Below, piece after piece: positions 33,715 to 46,369 of a stretch of 64,000 nucleotides of DNA (positions are counted from its first letter, which is position 1; each line of letters starts with the position of its first letter). Source of the DNA: Papio anubis (Eukaryota > Chordata > Mammalia > Primates > Cercopithecidae). The notes beneath the pieces are model-generated. The model did not search any database. It saw only the letters and a program-made list of their open reading frames with translations, and was not told the DNA's origin. Location of the stretch: assembly GCF_008728515.1 (NCBI RefSeq), contig NC_044981.1, positions 100,266,043 through 100,330,042 on the forward strand. The letters run 5' to 3'. The translations under genes were made by a program, and so were the position numbers.

Positions 33715-35075
33715 TCAGGTTGGGGAGCAAGGAGTAGCACCGTCCCGCCTCCCTCCAGTCACACCCCAGGGACGGCCATGTGAGCTTCCCTCCGGGACCG
33801 ACGCTGCGCGCGGAGAGCCGGGAGTCACAGGCCCAGGCACTCGCAGCCTCCACCAGAACAAACGGCGGCGCGGCCGTGCGCGCCCGAGCCTGCGCGGGAA
33901 CGCGCCTCGGGGGTTCGGGGGAGCCCGCCGTAAAGCTCCACCACGGCCGCGCGCGCCCGCCCGGCCCTGGAATGAATGGAAGGTTCAATCTCGCGCGCTC
34001 GGCGCCGGCAGCCAATGACGCGGCCGGGAACGGCGGCGGGCAGGTGTGCGCGTGCCGCCGGCTGACGCAGGGCTCCAGTCGAACCGCCTGGTGCCGCCGC
34101 CGCGCCCCGCGCTCCCCCACCCGGCTCAGCCCCCTCCTCCCCGCGCCCCGCCACTCGCCGGGCTGCGGCGGCGGAGCGGTGGCGACAGCGGATTCTCCGC
34201 CCGGTGGCCGCGCGCGGCCCGGCTGTTCCGCGTCCCTTTGCCGGCTCACAATGTGCTGACCCTCTCGGCCACGCCGCGCGCCTCACAGGTCTCTCGACCT
34301 CCGCGCTCCCTCAGGAAGTGACAGACTCCAGGCCCCTTCCTCCGCCCAGTCCTCCGGGACTGAACGCCACACACGTCCTCACACCCTCTCCCCCTTTCAC
34401 ACCCAGGCTAGCGACGCGACCATGAGGCCCCGGAGGTAAGCAGCCGGTCCCGCGGCCGCGCGAGTGCGAGCGTGGCCGGGTGTGCGTGCGGGTGCGGACG
34501 CCGCTCGCGGTCCCGAGTCTGGCACGTGAGCAACGTCGAGGGGAGCTCCGTGCTGAGGAGCAGGAAGAAAAGAGGAGGCGCGAGCGCCTGGGAGGGGCGA
34601 GGACTGGGCACCGCGGGGAAGTGACAGGTCTCGCAGCAAGTTGCGGTTCGGGAGCTGGCGCGCAGCGTCTTTCCTTCGCCGGCCCTGATTTATTGCCCCG
34701 GTGCTGCCACTAAGACGCGGGCAGTCGATGTACTTCCGGGTTCACACCTTTCTCTCCCTGCTCCGTGCTGCTGGGTCCGCGCCCGGTATGGGCACCGCGT
34801 TGCCAGAGCGGCCGCCCGGGCTCGCCGCTGCGGTTGCTGCCGGGCGGCCAAAGCCGGCTTGGAGCAGGAGGGCGGGGCGGGGCAGGGCAGGGCGGGGGCG
34901 CAGGCCACTCGGGCGCGAGGGTGCGGCGCAGGCTGGGGTCCCGGCGGCGGGTCCTCGCGGCCGGTGCGGGCTCCTCTGGGACGCACGGGGCCGTGCCGCC
35001 AGGGGGCGTGCGCACCTCCCTTTCGCGCTCCGCAAACCGAGCTGCTTTGTACCGGGCAGGCGTCGGGGATCGTTT
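33715..35075. promoter_or_regulatory. CpG island about 16 kb upstream of LIN28B exon 1
   Basis: A sharp change from AT-rich flanks to very GC- and CpG-rich sequence with runs such as GCGCGCGC, CCGCCGCCGCGCC and GGGCGGGGCGGGGC (Sp1-like, around 34870-34885) and an inverted CCAAT box (CAGCCAATGACGCGG near 34010). This is the strongest promoter-like sequence in the window. From remembered human maps, the antisense lncRNA LIN28B-AS1 (LINC00577) starts about this far upstream on the minus strand, so I infer a bidirectional promoter. Long frames on both strands here are chance open frames; the 188-codon minus frame has no ATG. On the plus strand, ATG AGG CCC CGG AG is followed by a strong GTAAGC donor at 34436. 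Confidence 0.85.
34150..34435 (+). other. Candidate first exon in the CpG island, ending at a strong splice donor
   Basis: The donor CGGAG|GTAAGC at 34436 is the best plus-strand 5' splice site in the island. An ATG at 34422 (A at -3: GACCATGA) leaves only 14 coding bases before it. If joined to the 43887 exon, the frame reads five more codons and stops at a TGA overlapping the ATG at 43902. If joined straight to LIN28B exon 2 it is out of frame. So this ATG would act as a short upstream ORF rather than a protein start. The 5' edge given is arbitrary. Confidence 0.4.
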
Positions 35076-38000
35076 TTGCTTCGGTATCGGTGATGTAAAT
35101 TCATCAATTAAAATTAAGGATTTTGAAAAGAACGGGGAAGAACGCACTTGGATTTAGGTTGTTTTTGAAAAGGAAAAACCAAAGAAGAAATGATACGTTT
35201 GCAGGAGCATTAACTGACTACTGACTGGAACATTGGATGCGGGTGCTTTATGAGGATTTGTACTCCAAAAACTTTTTTTAAAAATTGCACGTTGGTAAAT
35301 ATTGAGTGTTTTTGAGTAAAATCTAACAGTATGTATTTAGTGCCCTTATTGCGGAAATTTCTTAAATGTAAGTAATAGTAAGTCCGCCATTTTGAATTGT
35401 TTCATGTAACACAGAATGAAATCTTAGGTGCCTGTGTTTTCTTGAGTTCCCTTCAGTTCTTTGTGGATTTGTTTTCATCCGTAGGTTTTTAAGATTGCCA
35501 AGTATTACTGTTCATGGACCTAAATTCTCCACTGAAGATTTTTATATGTATTATTGTTAATGCAAGGGAAAAATAAATTATGCTCCTATTCTATTGTAGT
35601 TTTTTATTTCTCGATCACAAGTACTATGGAAGTGAAAATTACACCTGACAACTAGTGTTAGAATGAATTTAAAACGTTTTACAACGTTGCTGGAAAAAAT
35701 ACGACGTAAAGTGATTTTTACTCTAATCAAGAAAATCTTAATGTTTCATTTTTTGGGTGCTAGTTATTACCATATTTACTTAGATGATAATGCAAAAGTG
35801 TTTTTTTAAAAAGCACATTTTTACGTCCAACAATAAGTACAAAACATCGCAGTTTTATGAAAGCTTTCAGGGAAATTTTAAAAGTTAAGGGTGAATTCTT
35901 GGAAATTATGCCAATTCGTATGATTTTAAAAATATAAAATTTGCTATGAAATTTATGCCATTTTTTTCTTCTGCTGTGAATTTGCATAGATTTTATAGAG
36001 GAGTCATATGATAAATAACAAAAGTGAATGTAATAATCAGTATTCCATTTTCAATAATAATTACACCCTTGTCCATCTTAGGGAAAGTTCTTGCTTCCCA
36101 AATTATTTGTCTTTGCAGTGTGCCTAATTTCCTACAGAGCTTTAGAAATGAAACTGATACAAGGCCTCTTCTAGCACTTAGTGGGAAAGGAGCTATACTA
36201 TCAATGAATAAAAAAGTTTTATTTGACTTTTCCATCTTACAAGTAAGATCAGCTAATCTTTGCTTGACAATATAGGGTCATAAAAATTTAAGGAATTGGA
36301 TCGGGTTGTAATGCATATTGGTTCTTGTTAACTTTATAGCTGCTTCTCAATTAATAGATCTGGAACCAAATGATTCAATAATTGTATTCTCATTAATCCT
36401 TGTCAGACTGTATGGTGTCTTATTATTATATTCTCTGCTAGACTTCTTTCAGAAACAATAAAAAGTTTGTTGTGAAATTAGTCAGGATTTAAATTTAAAA
36501 ATCGCTAGGTTGTGAGGCGAGATGTGTCAATCTTATACTTTGTAAGGGAAACAAATCGATATTTAAAATAGTAGTGCTCAAAGTCAGTAGTGCTCACAGT
36601 CAGAATAATTTTTAAGTGTGTTGCACATGTAAATCCCAAAATACAGTGAATTTAAGTTTGGCTTTTTTTTTTCTTTCCGGTTTACTCTGAAGAAAGAGAA
36701 GACTAAACAGATCTTAACTGCCTAAAAGTTTGATAATGCTTGGTATCTCATCTGGTAACATTATTAGGGATTTGTTACACACTGCTGTCATAATTTACAA
36801 ATCATGATTAAAGGAAAAAAGTAAGTTATTAAATAAAACATGTATGAATAACAGTCTTCAGGTGTGAGACTGATGTCTCTTTAAAAATAATTGAAGCGCC
36901 AGGCACAGCTACTAAATTTGGGGACTAAATTAGCAAGTTCAGGTCAGGAAATGATCTATAAACATTTATCTTAATCCAAAGTTGAATTGATTTAAAAAAT
37001 GAAACATGGGCATACAGAGATGAATCAATTTAGAAGTAATTAAATTATTGATTATGAAAGTGGCGTTAAAAATTTTTGGACAACTAAAGGGTTTTCTTAT
37101 TAAGTATTTTTTTAATAGAATTTAATTTTCTTTTAAAATTCTCAAATACTCAGTTTTCTTGTTTAAATGCTTTTGAATCTGTACCTTATTTTCTTGCCTT
37201 TTAAAGGGACTATATTTTCTTTACAAATAGCTACTGTTTTTGATGAACCACAAAGTAAGGAATTTCTAGCTTGCCAAGAACAATGGAAATTCTTTACATT
37301 CAAATACTTAAGGTTGATTTATATGAATAAGTCTTGGAATATATGAAATACGGAATCTTATTGTTTTGAGGAACTTTGCCCACCATGTACTTGTATACAT
37401 GTACATTATTGTGTTGGATTTCTCTGACACGATGATGCTCGACAAAGTCGCTGGCCACAGTGCTGAATCAAGACAGCCATATTGGTCCCTGCTAAATCTG
37501 ACTGAAAACTGTACAGTACACAGAAATTGTGTAGGGATTCAAGTAGCATCGTGACTACAGGAAATATATGCATATATAGTTCATAACTACTTTTATTTTT
37601 TTGCTTTTCACCTAGTTGAATTGGAATCATCAGAAATTGTGATAGAGAAATGTTATCCCTGAAGTATATTAATTTACTGTGTAACATTGATTTTGAATAA
37701 TGTCAGTAAAATCAATAGAATCAATGCTAGAGGTTTTCTCTTTCTTTAAAAGCTGCCACTTGGAGATGATGCCAAGATTTTTAAAACCTGTTTAAGCAAC
37801 TAGTTATTTAACTCAAACACTGTACAGTTTTAATTGACACTACCCGTAAGGTAGAGTATGAACTTGATATTTGCAGTTTTTGATTTAGGTTCATATTCTG
37901 GCACTATCAAAACCAACATCAAAATATGTGATATCAAACTTAATCAAATTAGAAATCATTCATGAAAAAAATTCCACTTAAAAACATTAAATAATTTTTA

Positions 38001-40575
38001 AAATAAGAATATAAATTTTGAAATTATAGTGATATTGACCTGTCATTTGGGGGAAATTTTCTATTGTTTGAAACAGGACAAACACCAGGCTTTCACTACT
38101 TACAATATTACTGTGCTCTACGTTATATGAAATGAGTACTAGTATGAAACCATTGTATAAATTACCTGAAAGGAATGTTGCAATACATTTAATACATCAG
38201 TAAAAAGTACTATTTTAAGCATAGAACATTGACATGATTCTTCTAAAAATAGAATGGGTTGATATGCAGGATCATCAAATTAAGGGTCAAAGGTGACAAA
38301 TCAGGACAAAGGGCATGCAGCTCATTTTCAAGCAATCAGTTTCTAGTTTTTTCTTAGCAGAACAAAAGCTTAATTATATGGAGAAAAAGACTTGATGTTG
38401 AATGGCCAGTTCTAATGGTGGAAAAACATGTTTACGATTTTCTAGATATTTTCAAATCAGTATTTTACAGACTTGTTTGGAAAGGCAAGAGCTGAAATGC
38501 TACTTTTATGTTTTTCAGACATTTTTCTATGTATCATTTGTTCAGACTTTACAAAAACATTTTAACTAAAATACTCTAGACTGTATAGGTTAAAAATAGA
38601 TATTTTGTGGATTTAACATTTTAGAAAAAATCTGTAAATTATGTTTTATATTTTGTATTAGTCTGTTATAATCTCCTCTGTTAGTTAAAATCCTTTTTTA
38701 TTTGATATTACATTTATTACATCAGTAGGTCACCCAGTGTTGTAAGGATGAATACTTGTAAAGTGTCTCTTTATCTTTATTAAAATGTTTATTGAAAATA
38801 TTTAGAATACACTAAAAGTTCTCATTTAGTTGTTAATCTCTGGTGATGATATAAATTTTGAACCATTAATAATGTTGTATATTAAAACTTAAAATGTATG
38901 TCAATAAAATTTTCTTATTATTGTAAGTAAAAGAAGTGTTCAGTTTTACCTAAAATCATTTTTGTTTACTATATCAAAAAGCCACTTTAAAGTTTTGTCT
39001 TAAAGTTATGGTGGGCCTTCAAAGTATATGTGATTACCTTTTTTAAGGCAGGAATTTTGCCATTATTTTGATCTTTTTGATCTGAAACCACTAGAGCTTT
39101 CTTTTACTTTTCTTTAATGTGATCTAATAATGACTGGGCTGTGAGCTTGATTACATAAAGCTATTATTTCATATTGGGAAATACAAACACATTAGCAAAA
39201 CTAACTGTGCTGTGGCTCAACTGTATTGTAGCTTACATTTAAGCTAAAGAATTGTGTTTACCAGCTGCTATCTGTGCCATAATATTGCCTTTAAACAATT
39301 TTGAAAATATGCCAGTCGTCTCAAATTATTATTCATTTGTTTTTATTTTCCAAAATAATTCTTTTTATTACAGTATTTGAAGAGAATGATAGAGCTGTCC
39401 ATATCTTATATGAAACCAATAAAATTTATAATTGTAATATGGTTGAGAAAATTAAGTTTATCTCCATGATTCAGCAGTGCCAAAATACTACCCTACAATT
39501 TAAGGTTGAGTGTTTCATATGATATATTACAAATTAAGTCATATACTTTATAAATACAAGAAATAATGCAACTTTGAGCTTTTTTTCCTAATATAAAATT
39601 TTCTCTTCTCTTGGTAATTTTAAAAATATTTAACCAAATGTGAAGCTTGTTTTCAAACTCCAATAGACTAATATTTTTAAACTGTACAAAGTCATGTGTA
39701 ACTATATCTCTTACTTTTAAGTAGATTATTTTGTTTAGATTTTCTGTTCCTGTGTATGATTGAGGGTACATTAGCAACATTTCCAGCTACATCTATGATT
39801 AAAGTAGGATGTTCAGTTAAATTGCAAAATAATTTATCCTGATTTTACTGAGGCAGCATTTGAATTTAGTCTGTTGACTAATTGCAAATAATTACAGTAA
39901 GGTTTTTAATAGATATTAAATGTTTATTTAAAGGACAATGTAAGGAAACACTTTCATAAAGCACCGGCATTCACTTCAGTGTTGAACTTTCATGTTTAAT
40001 ATTTTATCTGATGCGTATGTTATATTTTAAGTTATAGTCAATTTAAATCAGTATTGTACTTTGGGTTTTACTCTGGTGTTACTGTAATATTAATATGTTT
40101 GCTATATGATTTTAAGTAGTGTTATTTTAAAACGTTTTCTCTTGCTAGGAAAGAAAAATCTATGTTGCCTTCTAAAGAATGTAGTTCAGTGATAGTTGAG
40201 ACATACTGTAGATTAATTTTTCTTTGAACCATAAAGTGAATATTTATTATAGTAAGTTATAATCTAATTTACACTTATGTTATTTTAGAAAATACCATAA
40301 CAGATACTAAAAATTATCTTAAGTATTTTTTAAAATGTTGAAAAATTCTGGGGATGAGAATAAGTAATGAAATAATTTTTCTTATTATGGTGAATACTAT
40401 TCCTGATTGTTAAATCATTTTTGCAACTTTAACTTTTGCATTTGTTAGTATTAGAAGTAAAAGTTAGCGTGATGTGAATTGAAATAAAATTGTGAGTAAT
40501 GTGAAATGTAGTAGTATTTTATTTTTATTCATCACTTCATTTCTCTGAACTTAACAGCTTGGCAATTTTTATTTT
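35076..40575. other. Repeat-poor AT-rich stretch between the CpG island and the 40.6-kb Alu
   Basis: About 5.5 kb with no Alu, L1 or MIR that I can recognise and no convincing exon. Small tandem GTAGTGCTCA(A/C)AGTCA at about 36570-36603. Confidence 0.5.
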
Positions 40576-40863
40576 TATTTTTTGAGACAGAGTCTTGCTG
40601 TGTCACCCAGGCTGGAGTGGAGTGGCAAGATCTTGGCTCACTGCAACCCCCGTCTCCCGGGTTCAGGCAGTTCTCCTGCTTCAGCCTTCTGAGTAGCTAG
40701 GATTACAGGCATGCATGACCATGCCTGGCTAATTCATGTATTTTTAGTAGAGATGGGCTTCACCATGTTGGCCAGGCTGGTCTCGAACTCTGGACCTCAA
40801 GTGATCTACCTGCCTTGGCCTCCCAAAGTGCTGGGATTACAGGCATGAGCCACCGCACCAACT
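40576..40863 (-). mobile_element. Alu (minus)
   Basis: Full-length reversed Alu. Target-site duplication GGCAATTTTT on both sides. Confidence 0.94.
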
Positions 40864-41628
40864 GGCAATTTTTGAATGAATTACAATATATTCATAATAG
40901 CAATCATTTTCCTTTATATTTAGTTACAACAGTGGATTTTAATAATGAACGATGTATAATTGTGAAGAATATTGTTATATATTTTAATAGGAAGAAATGT
41001 GAAATCTAAGAATGTTTGTGATGGATACTCCTTATAAGTTAGGCACTCCTATAGCAGTAAGTCATATATTTAAAATAAAATAATTGGAATTATTTTGTAT
41101 ATATGTATTTTATATTTATAATATATGTATTTTATATTTATAAGAGATGAATTGCCTATCCAGTTATTTTTTATGAAAAGATAGTTTAACAAAACATTTT
41201 GTGTACAAGTCCATTTTTTTTTTTTTTGTAAAAGCCAACCTAGGAATAATCAACCCAGGTACAGGAATTCATTGTCATTGGTTCAAAAAATATAATGAAC
41301 ACAAAATAATGCCAGAATTATGATAACGAGCTAAATATACATAGTCTCTCTAATCACAGAGCATAGAGTTCAGTGGGGAGAGAGAACATTTTGATGGACT
41401 GTTAAAATAAACCACAGTACACTATTATATGGTAGAGACATTGTATTCAGTATGGAACAGTATGAAAAAGAGCTCTAAGTAGAGATCTAAATGATGAACG
41501 GAGATTATTCTAGTATAGGAGCAGAGAAGTGTATTCTGGGATTTCACAGGTTTAGGTTTTTGTTTTCTAAGAAAATGTAATTAACTCTATTAAATAAAAT
41601 ATTTTACCAAAATGTATTAAATACAAGG
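40864..41628. other. Intergenic stretch, nothing recognised apart from a tandem repeat
   Basis: AT-rich; contains the 22-bp tandem at 41101. No gene. Confidence 0.45.
41101..41144. repeat. 22-bp tandem repeat, two copies
   Basis: ATATGTATTTTATATTTATA repeated at a 22-base period. Confidence 0.9.
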
Positions 41629-41918
41629 CTGGGCATGGTGGCTCATGCCTGTAATCCCAGCACTTTGGGAGGCCGAGGTGGGTGGATCACAAGGTCAGGA
41701 GTTTGAGGCCAGCCTGGCCAACATGGTGAAATCCCGTCTCAACTAAAAATACAAAAATTAGCCAGGCGTGGTGGCGTATGCCTGTAATCCCACCTACTCG
41801 GGAGGCTGAGGCAGGAGAATCGCTTAAATCTGGGAGGCAAAGGTTGCAGTGAGCGGAGATCACGTCATTGCACTCCAGCCTGGGCAACAGGAGCAAAACT
41901 CTGTCTAAAAAAAAAAAA
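41629..41918 (+). mobile_element. Alu (plus)
   Basis: Full-length Alu with a 13-base A tail; flanks share AAATA. Confidence 0.94.
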
Positions 41919-43886
41919 ATTAAATATAAATACTCATGTATAAAATGTGAGTGGCTGTTTTTGGAGTATTCATGCATTTGAAGAGTTATTTTAACTCCTG
42001 ATATTTCATTTCAAAAAACAGTCACCTAGAATAAGAATATGAATGTTTAAAATTATAAATATTTTACAGGTTATACCTGTCTCATTCCTGTCATAGTTGT
42101 TCAGTCAATATTGGATGGATACATAATAATATCTCTATTTAAACTTAATTCTGTTTTTTCTACTCTTGTTTTTGAACGATTTTAAACCATTAATAGTGAA
42201 AAACATTAACTGTGAAATAATTTCATGTTACTTTTCCTTTGAAGTGGACATTACTGTTAAAACTAGTATAACCAAGGACATCATATGTAAGTTTGAATAG
42301 TGAAAAATCTGAATGTTATTATCAGTGAAATTGGCTTTTTTAAGAAAACTCCAAAAGCTAATAGTTAGAGCTCTTGAATTAAACAGCATTATTTAGCCAA
42401 CTTTCTTGCATTATTTGATTTTGACTTTATTAAACCTACTATGTGTGGTAATTTGTTCAAATTATTTGCAAAGATTTTATGTATTTTTTTTACTAACCCT
42501 ATCTATTGTATTTACACATCTTTAAAATATGTTGGCTTGAATTCTTCTCTAAATATAAGCAGATAGCATTAAGAATAGGCTGTGGACTATTAGAACAGAA
42601 AGGCATAAGCTACAGTTGTGCTGAAATATTTATGTACAATAATTAAATATACTCACATAAGCCAGATGTGCAAAATAAAACTTGATACAGGATCAATGTA
42701 AAGGAAAGCTCTATTTCATTACGTGTCTATAAAGAATTTTGTTAAAGTTAGGATCTGTCATTATCTTGTGTCTTTTGGTTGAAAACACAGGATAACTGAA
42801 GGGTTTAATATACAGAGGTTCACGTGCCTTTTGTTCACATTCTTCCTCTATTCTTTTCAAATCTGACTCAGTGGGATTGTCATCCTTTGTAAAAAGAACC
42901 TTGGGTCAACATTCAGTAGAACCCTGCACTTGGAAAATTCTCCATTTCCTTTTGAGAAGAGAGATTGCAACTTAAAGAATTTTCACAGAATGGTTTTACT
43001 TTTTTTTTGTGAGTTGATATAGTAGGTATAGTGTGTAAAACTTAGTTAAGGAAAGACAACTCTTGGTGTAGCAGGTGAGTGCATGCATGTTCACATCAAT
43101 CTGTTTTGCAAACCTTAATAACTGACCCAAGGATAAAAACAATAATTTAGTAGTCACCAGGAGTTCCTCTTCCAGTCACTATACTTCATTACTATGTGGC
43201 CTCTTTATTGCAAGTTTTATTGTGTTGTGGCATCTGCCAATGGATATATTAGAAACATCAGTATTTACTCATATTTAAAAAATGAGAACTGTTTGCTTTT
43301 TAAAAAATATTAACCCACTTAAAAATGAGTTAAAATGTGTATTAGATATTTTAAAATATACTTAATGATTAAATGTATTACCATTAATGTAATTTTTCAT
43401 TCACTTGACTGCAACAGCCCCAATATCAATTTTATAGTATCATTAGATTCTCATGACTTATCTTCTAAAATATATCTGAAAAAAGTCAAATAAGTTAGTT
43501 CTTTAAGAAACATGATATTCTAGGTTAAGTAGATTTTAACTGTGCTTGGAAAAAAATACTAGTATTTTAAAATTACAGTGTAAAATTAAATATTAAAATT
43601 TAAACTGCATTGTTCGTGAAATTGGGATCTTTTGACTGCATCTTAATGGTCTTAAATGTTTTAAATGTTCTTTAAATTAGTGTCCTCTACTAGATATAAA
43701 AGGCAAGTATATGCCAATTGGTTATCTAATTTTGCTAGGTGAGTCTTAAACTGTAAAAAAAGTTTACAGGTCTCTTCACAGAGTCTAAACCTGGGCATTT
43801 TATTGCTTTCTAATGGCCATTAGGATGAAGAAGAGGCAATTAAATAGGCAATTAATGTAGTACTGACTTGAGCTCTCTGATTTTAG
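41919..43886. other. Unique AT-rich stretch, nothing recognised
   Basis: No Alu, L1 or gene seen up to the candidate exon at 43887. Confidence 0.5.
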
Positions 43887-43935
43887 GTTCTTCAGAAGAG
43901 GATGAGGTCATTCAACCAGGTTTCATCAGCCCCAG
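43887..43935 (+). other. Candidate alternative LIN28B 5' exon with in-frame ATG
   Basis: A possible 49-base exon. The acceptor is CTGATTTTAG with AG at 43885-43886, with a CTGAC branch-point-like site about 20 bases upstream. The donor is CCCAG|GTTAGT at 43936. Its ATG at 43902 (A at -3) starts 11 codons, MRSFNQVSSAP, plus one base. This phase-1 end is the same as that of normal exon 1, so splicing to exon 2 gives MRSFNQVSSAPG followed by GASKGG. The five codons before the ATG are also open (VLQKR), so a phase-0 upstream exon could extend it. Seen: splice signals and phase. Known: LIN28B has reported upstream-initiated transcripts with altered N-termini. Inferred: this exon is one route. Confidence 0.55.
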
Positions 43936-45199
43936 GTTAGTCGTTTTTTTTTTTTTTTAATATTTTGTTTAATTAATGTTTTAAAAGATCAAGATCACTA
44001 GAGGCATATGAGAACTTGACAGCCCTCAGGAATTCTCCATCCTTTCTACTTTGGCAAGATGGGTACCAAGTCCTCTTATACTCCAACTCCATCCTGGTCA
44101 CTCCATCTAAAAAACTGGTATTCCCATAAGAATTACGTGGACAACCTCTTCTAATTAACCACTTTCCCCCACCCCCACTTTTAGCAGTACTGTATTTTGT
44201 GATTCCTTTTGCTGTAACTCAAGCAACATAGATAATAGATATTTAAATGCTTATGGAGATGAATGAAAAGTATTCATGGCTTGGTCATTTTTGTAACTCC
44301 CAAAGTAAAATAGGCACTAACAAATATTTGCTGAATTAAATTAAAAATGGAGACATGGTGCTGTTTTAAAATAATTTATCATAACAGAAATAGCACAATA
44401 TAATATATTAGACATTTTGAGGAAATTTTTCTTATCCAGGAAGCTTTACCTTGCTTTTCATGAACATATATCAGAATTTGCTCCTCGTTTTCATGCTGCA
44501 AAACTGAGTCATTTAAACTTTAATATTTTAAACCCAGACTTTTGACATGCTGTCTTATATTATTAAAATTAACTTAAAAGTTATAACACCATTTTTTAGT
44601 AACAATCTTATTTTGATAATAATTTATTACTCTGGCTGGACCAGTACCACTTTGAAGGCATGCATAGGAGCTGTGATATTGCAAAGTATATGAATATTAA
44701 TAATAACTACAAGTAAAATGTTATTCTGTTATTAAACTTTTCAAATATAGGATTGTGAGTAGCAAGAGGAAAGCAGTAAGGATCAAAAAGTTTAACGAGG
44801 AAACCATGATAGGATTTCCATTTGAGAAACTGCTTTTTTTTAGAGTGAATCTTGACATAGAGATGATACTCCAGTGTCATGAAAAAGAAGATTCTCAAAA
44901 GTTGCTACAAATGTTTTAGTATACCAGCTAGTTTCCTCTTATTATTGTTTTCTTTTCGTTTATTTATGTTTTATTTTTTTCCCCTTATTATCGACTGCGG
45001 TTTTTCGCTGGGGCCAGTTCAGAGACCTTTTTCTTTTCTGTTGGGAAATAATGTTAACACCAATGTGTTAAGTGACTGCAATAAAGTTTCATGTCTGTAT
45101 TTCCTTGTGATTAAAAAGGATTGAAGGGAAAGGTACCACTTTCACCAGAAGAATGGTTATTTCTAGAGATTACATTTCAACTTAAGAGACTTTGAATAT
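43936..45199. other. Unique AT-rich stretch, nothing recognised
   Basis: Follows the candidate exon donor. No further exon or repeat recognised. Confidence 0.5.
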
Positions 45200-45330
45200 T
45201 TCGCTGGTCCAGTTTCCTCACTTTACAGATGAAGAAACTGAGTCCCAGAGAAGTTTAGTGATTAGCCCAAGGCCACAGATTGGTAAATAGGACCATAATT
45301 CTGGCCTCCATTTTCTAGCTGATGCTTTTT
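45200..45330 (-). mobile_element. MIR SINE (minus)
   Basis: Well-preserved reversed MIR: CACTTTACAGATGAAGAAAC, GAGTCCCAGAGAAGTT, CCCAAGGCCACAGATTGG. Confidence 0.85.
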
Positions 45331-46369
45331 CTCCACAGATTTGCTTCTCACACATGCTGATTTGCTTCAGGCATCTTTAAAGCCTGAAGATTTCTTTTAA
45401 CTTGTTTCGTCTTTTACCCTGCCACTCTTCTTTCCTTTTTCATTTTTGGTATACTTGCCGTCGCCCTCCAAATAAACCCAAAGGGTAAATATTGAAATAA
45501 ATACCTGGGAGACAGTCCACATTCTTATTTCAGTTGATTATTTCTTTTGATGAAATAGAACTTTTTAAAAGAATATTTTTATTAATTGCTTGAGGGAGGA
45601 AGAAAGAATAGTACATTAACATTATTTAGTGTTTGCTCCACAGACTCATGGTATTTATTGCAAAAAGGACCTTTAAATTAGGAAACATACATGTTAAAGT
45701 AGTACAGTTGAAAAATACTTTCATTTTGCAGCTAAAACATGAAGCTTCCTTTTGTGCCATTCTGGGCAAAGTAATGTAAAACTTAGTACTAAATGCTTTT
45801 TCTAACCTGTTACTATTCTAATTAAAGTCATTTAAGAAAGTATTTGTTGAGCACAGTTTGGAAAATATTTTTCCTGCTTATTGGGAGAGAAGTATGTTAA
45901 TGTAATAGGATTTTTGCTATTCCAAGTTTTTAAAAAGATACTTTCTACAGCTATTATGTATAATTTTTAAAAATAGAGTTAAAAAATACTTTTTCTACAG
46001 AATGTCAGTCTTAAAATAATGCTCCTTTTCTGGATTTTGTTCTAAATATTTTGCTGAAACTAACTGACCAAAGAGAAGGAAGCATTTGCAAATTTTGAAA
46101 TGTAAAGGGTAATTTTGAAATATAAAGGCAAATTTTGAAATATAAAGGCAATTTGTCTGGGAAACTTAAAATTTATGCTAATCCATTTCTGTATTTCCAT
46201 AATTTTACTTTATTATTCTGGGGAAAGTGTGTTAAGGTATTTAAGGAAAGTCTCAATTTCTAACATTGGACCAATAGTGTGAAGCCAGAGCATTTTGCCT
46301 CCAGACAAGGAAATTAAATGAGAATAGAATTTTGCATTTTGGAAACAAAAGCAAAGCGACCCAACTATA
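45331..46369. other. Unique stretch with a small tandem repeat
   Basis: No gene or family repeat recognised; 20-bp tandem at 46091. Confidence 0.5.
46091..46150. repeat. 20-bp tandem repeat, three copies
   Basis: AATTTTGAAATATAAAGGCA twice, preceded by a slightly changed first copy. Confidence 0.95.

Noticed and set aside
33683..34286. Long minus-strand frames (up to 188 codons) in the CpG island
   Set aside because: The longest frame has no ATG (it begins at GTG), the residues are Arg/Ala/Pro/Gly-rich in every frame, and several frames on both strands are open together, as expected from GC content.
34690..35157. Overlapping 120-145 codon frames on both strands
   Set aside because: Same GC-rich composition effect; no family resemblance and no agreement with splice sites.
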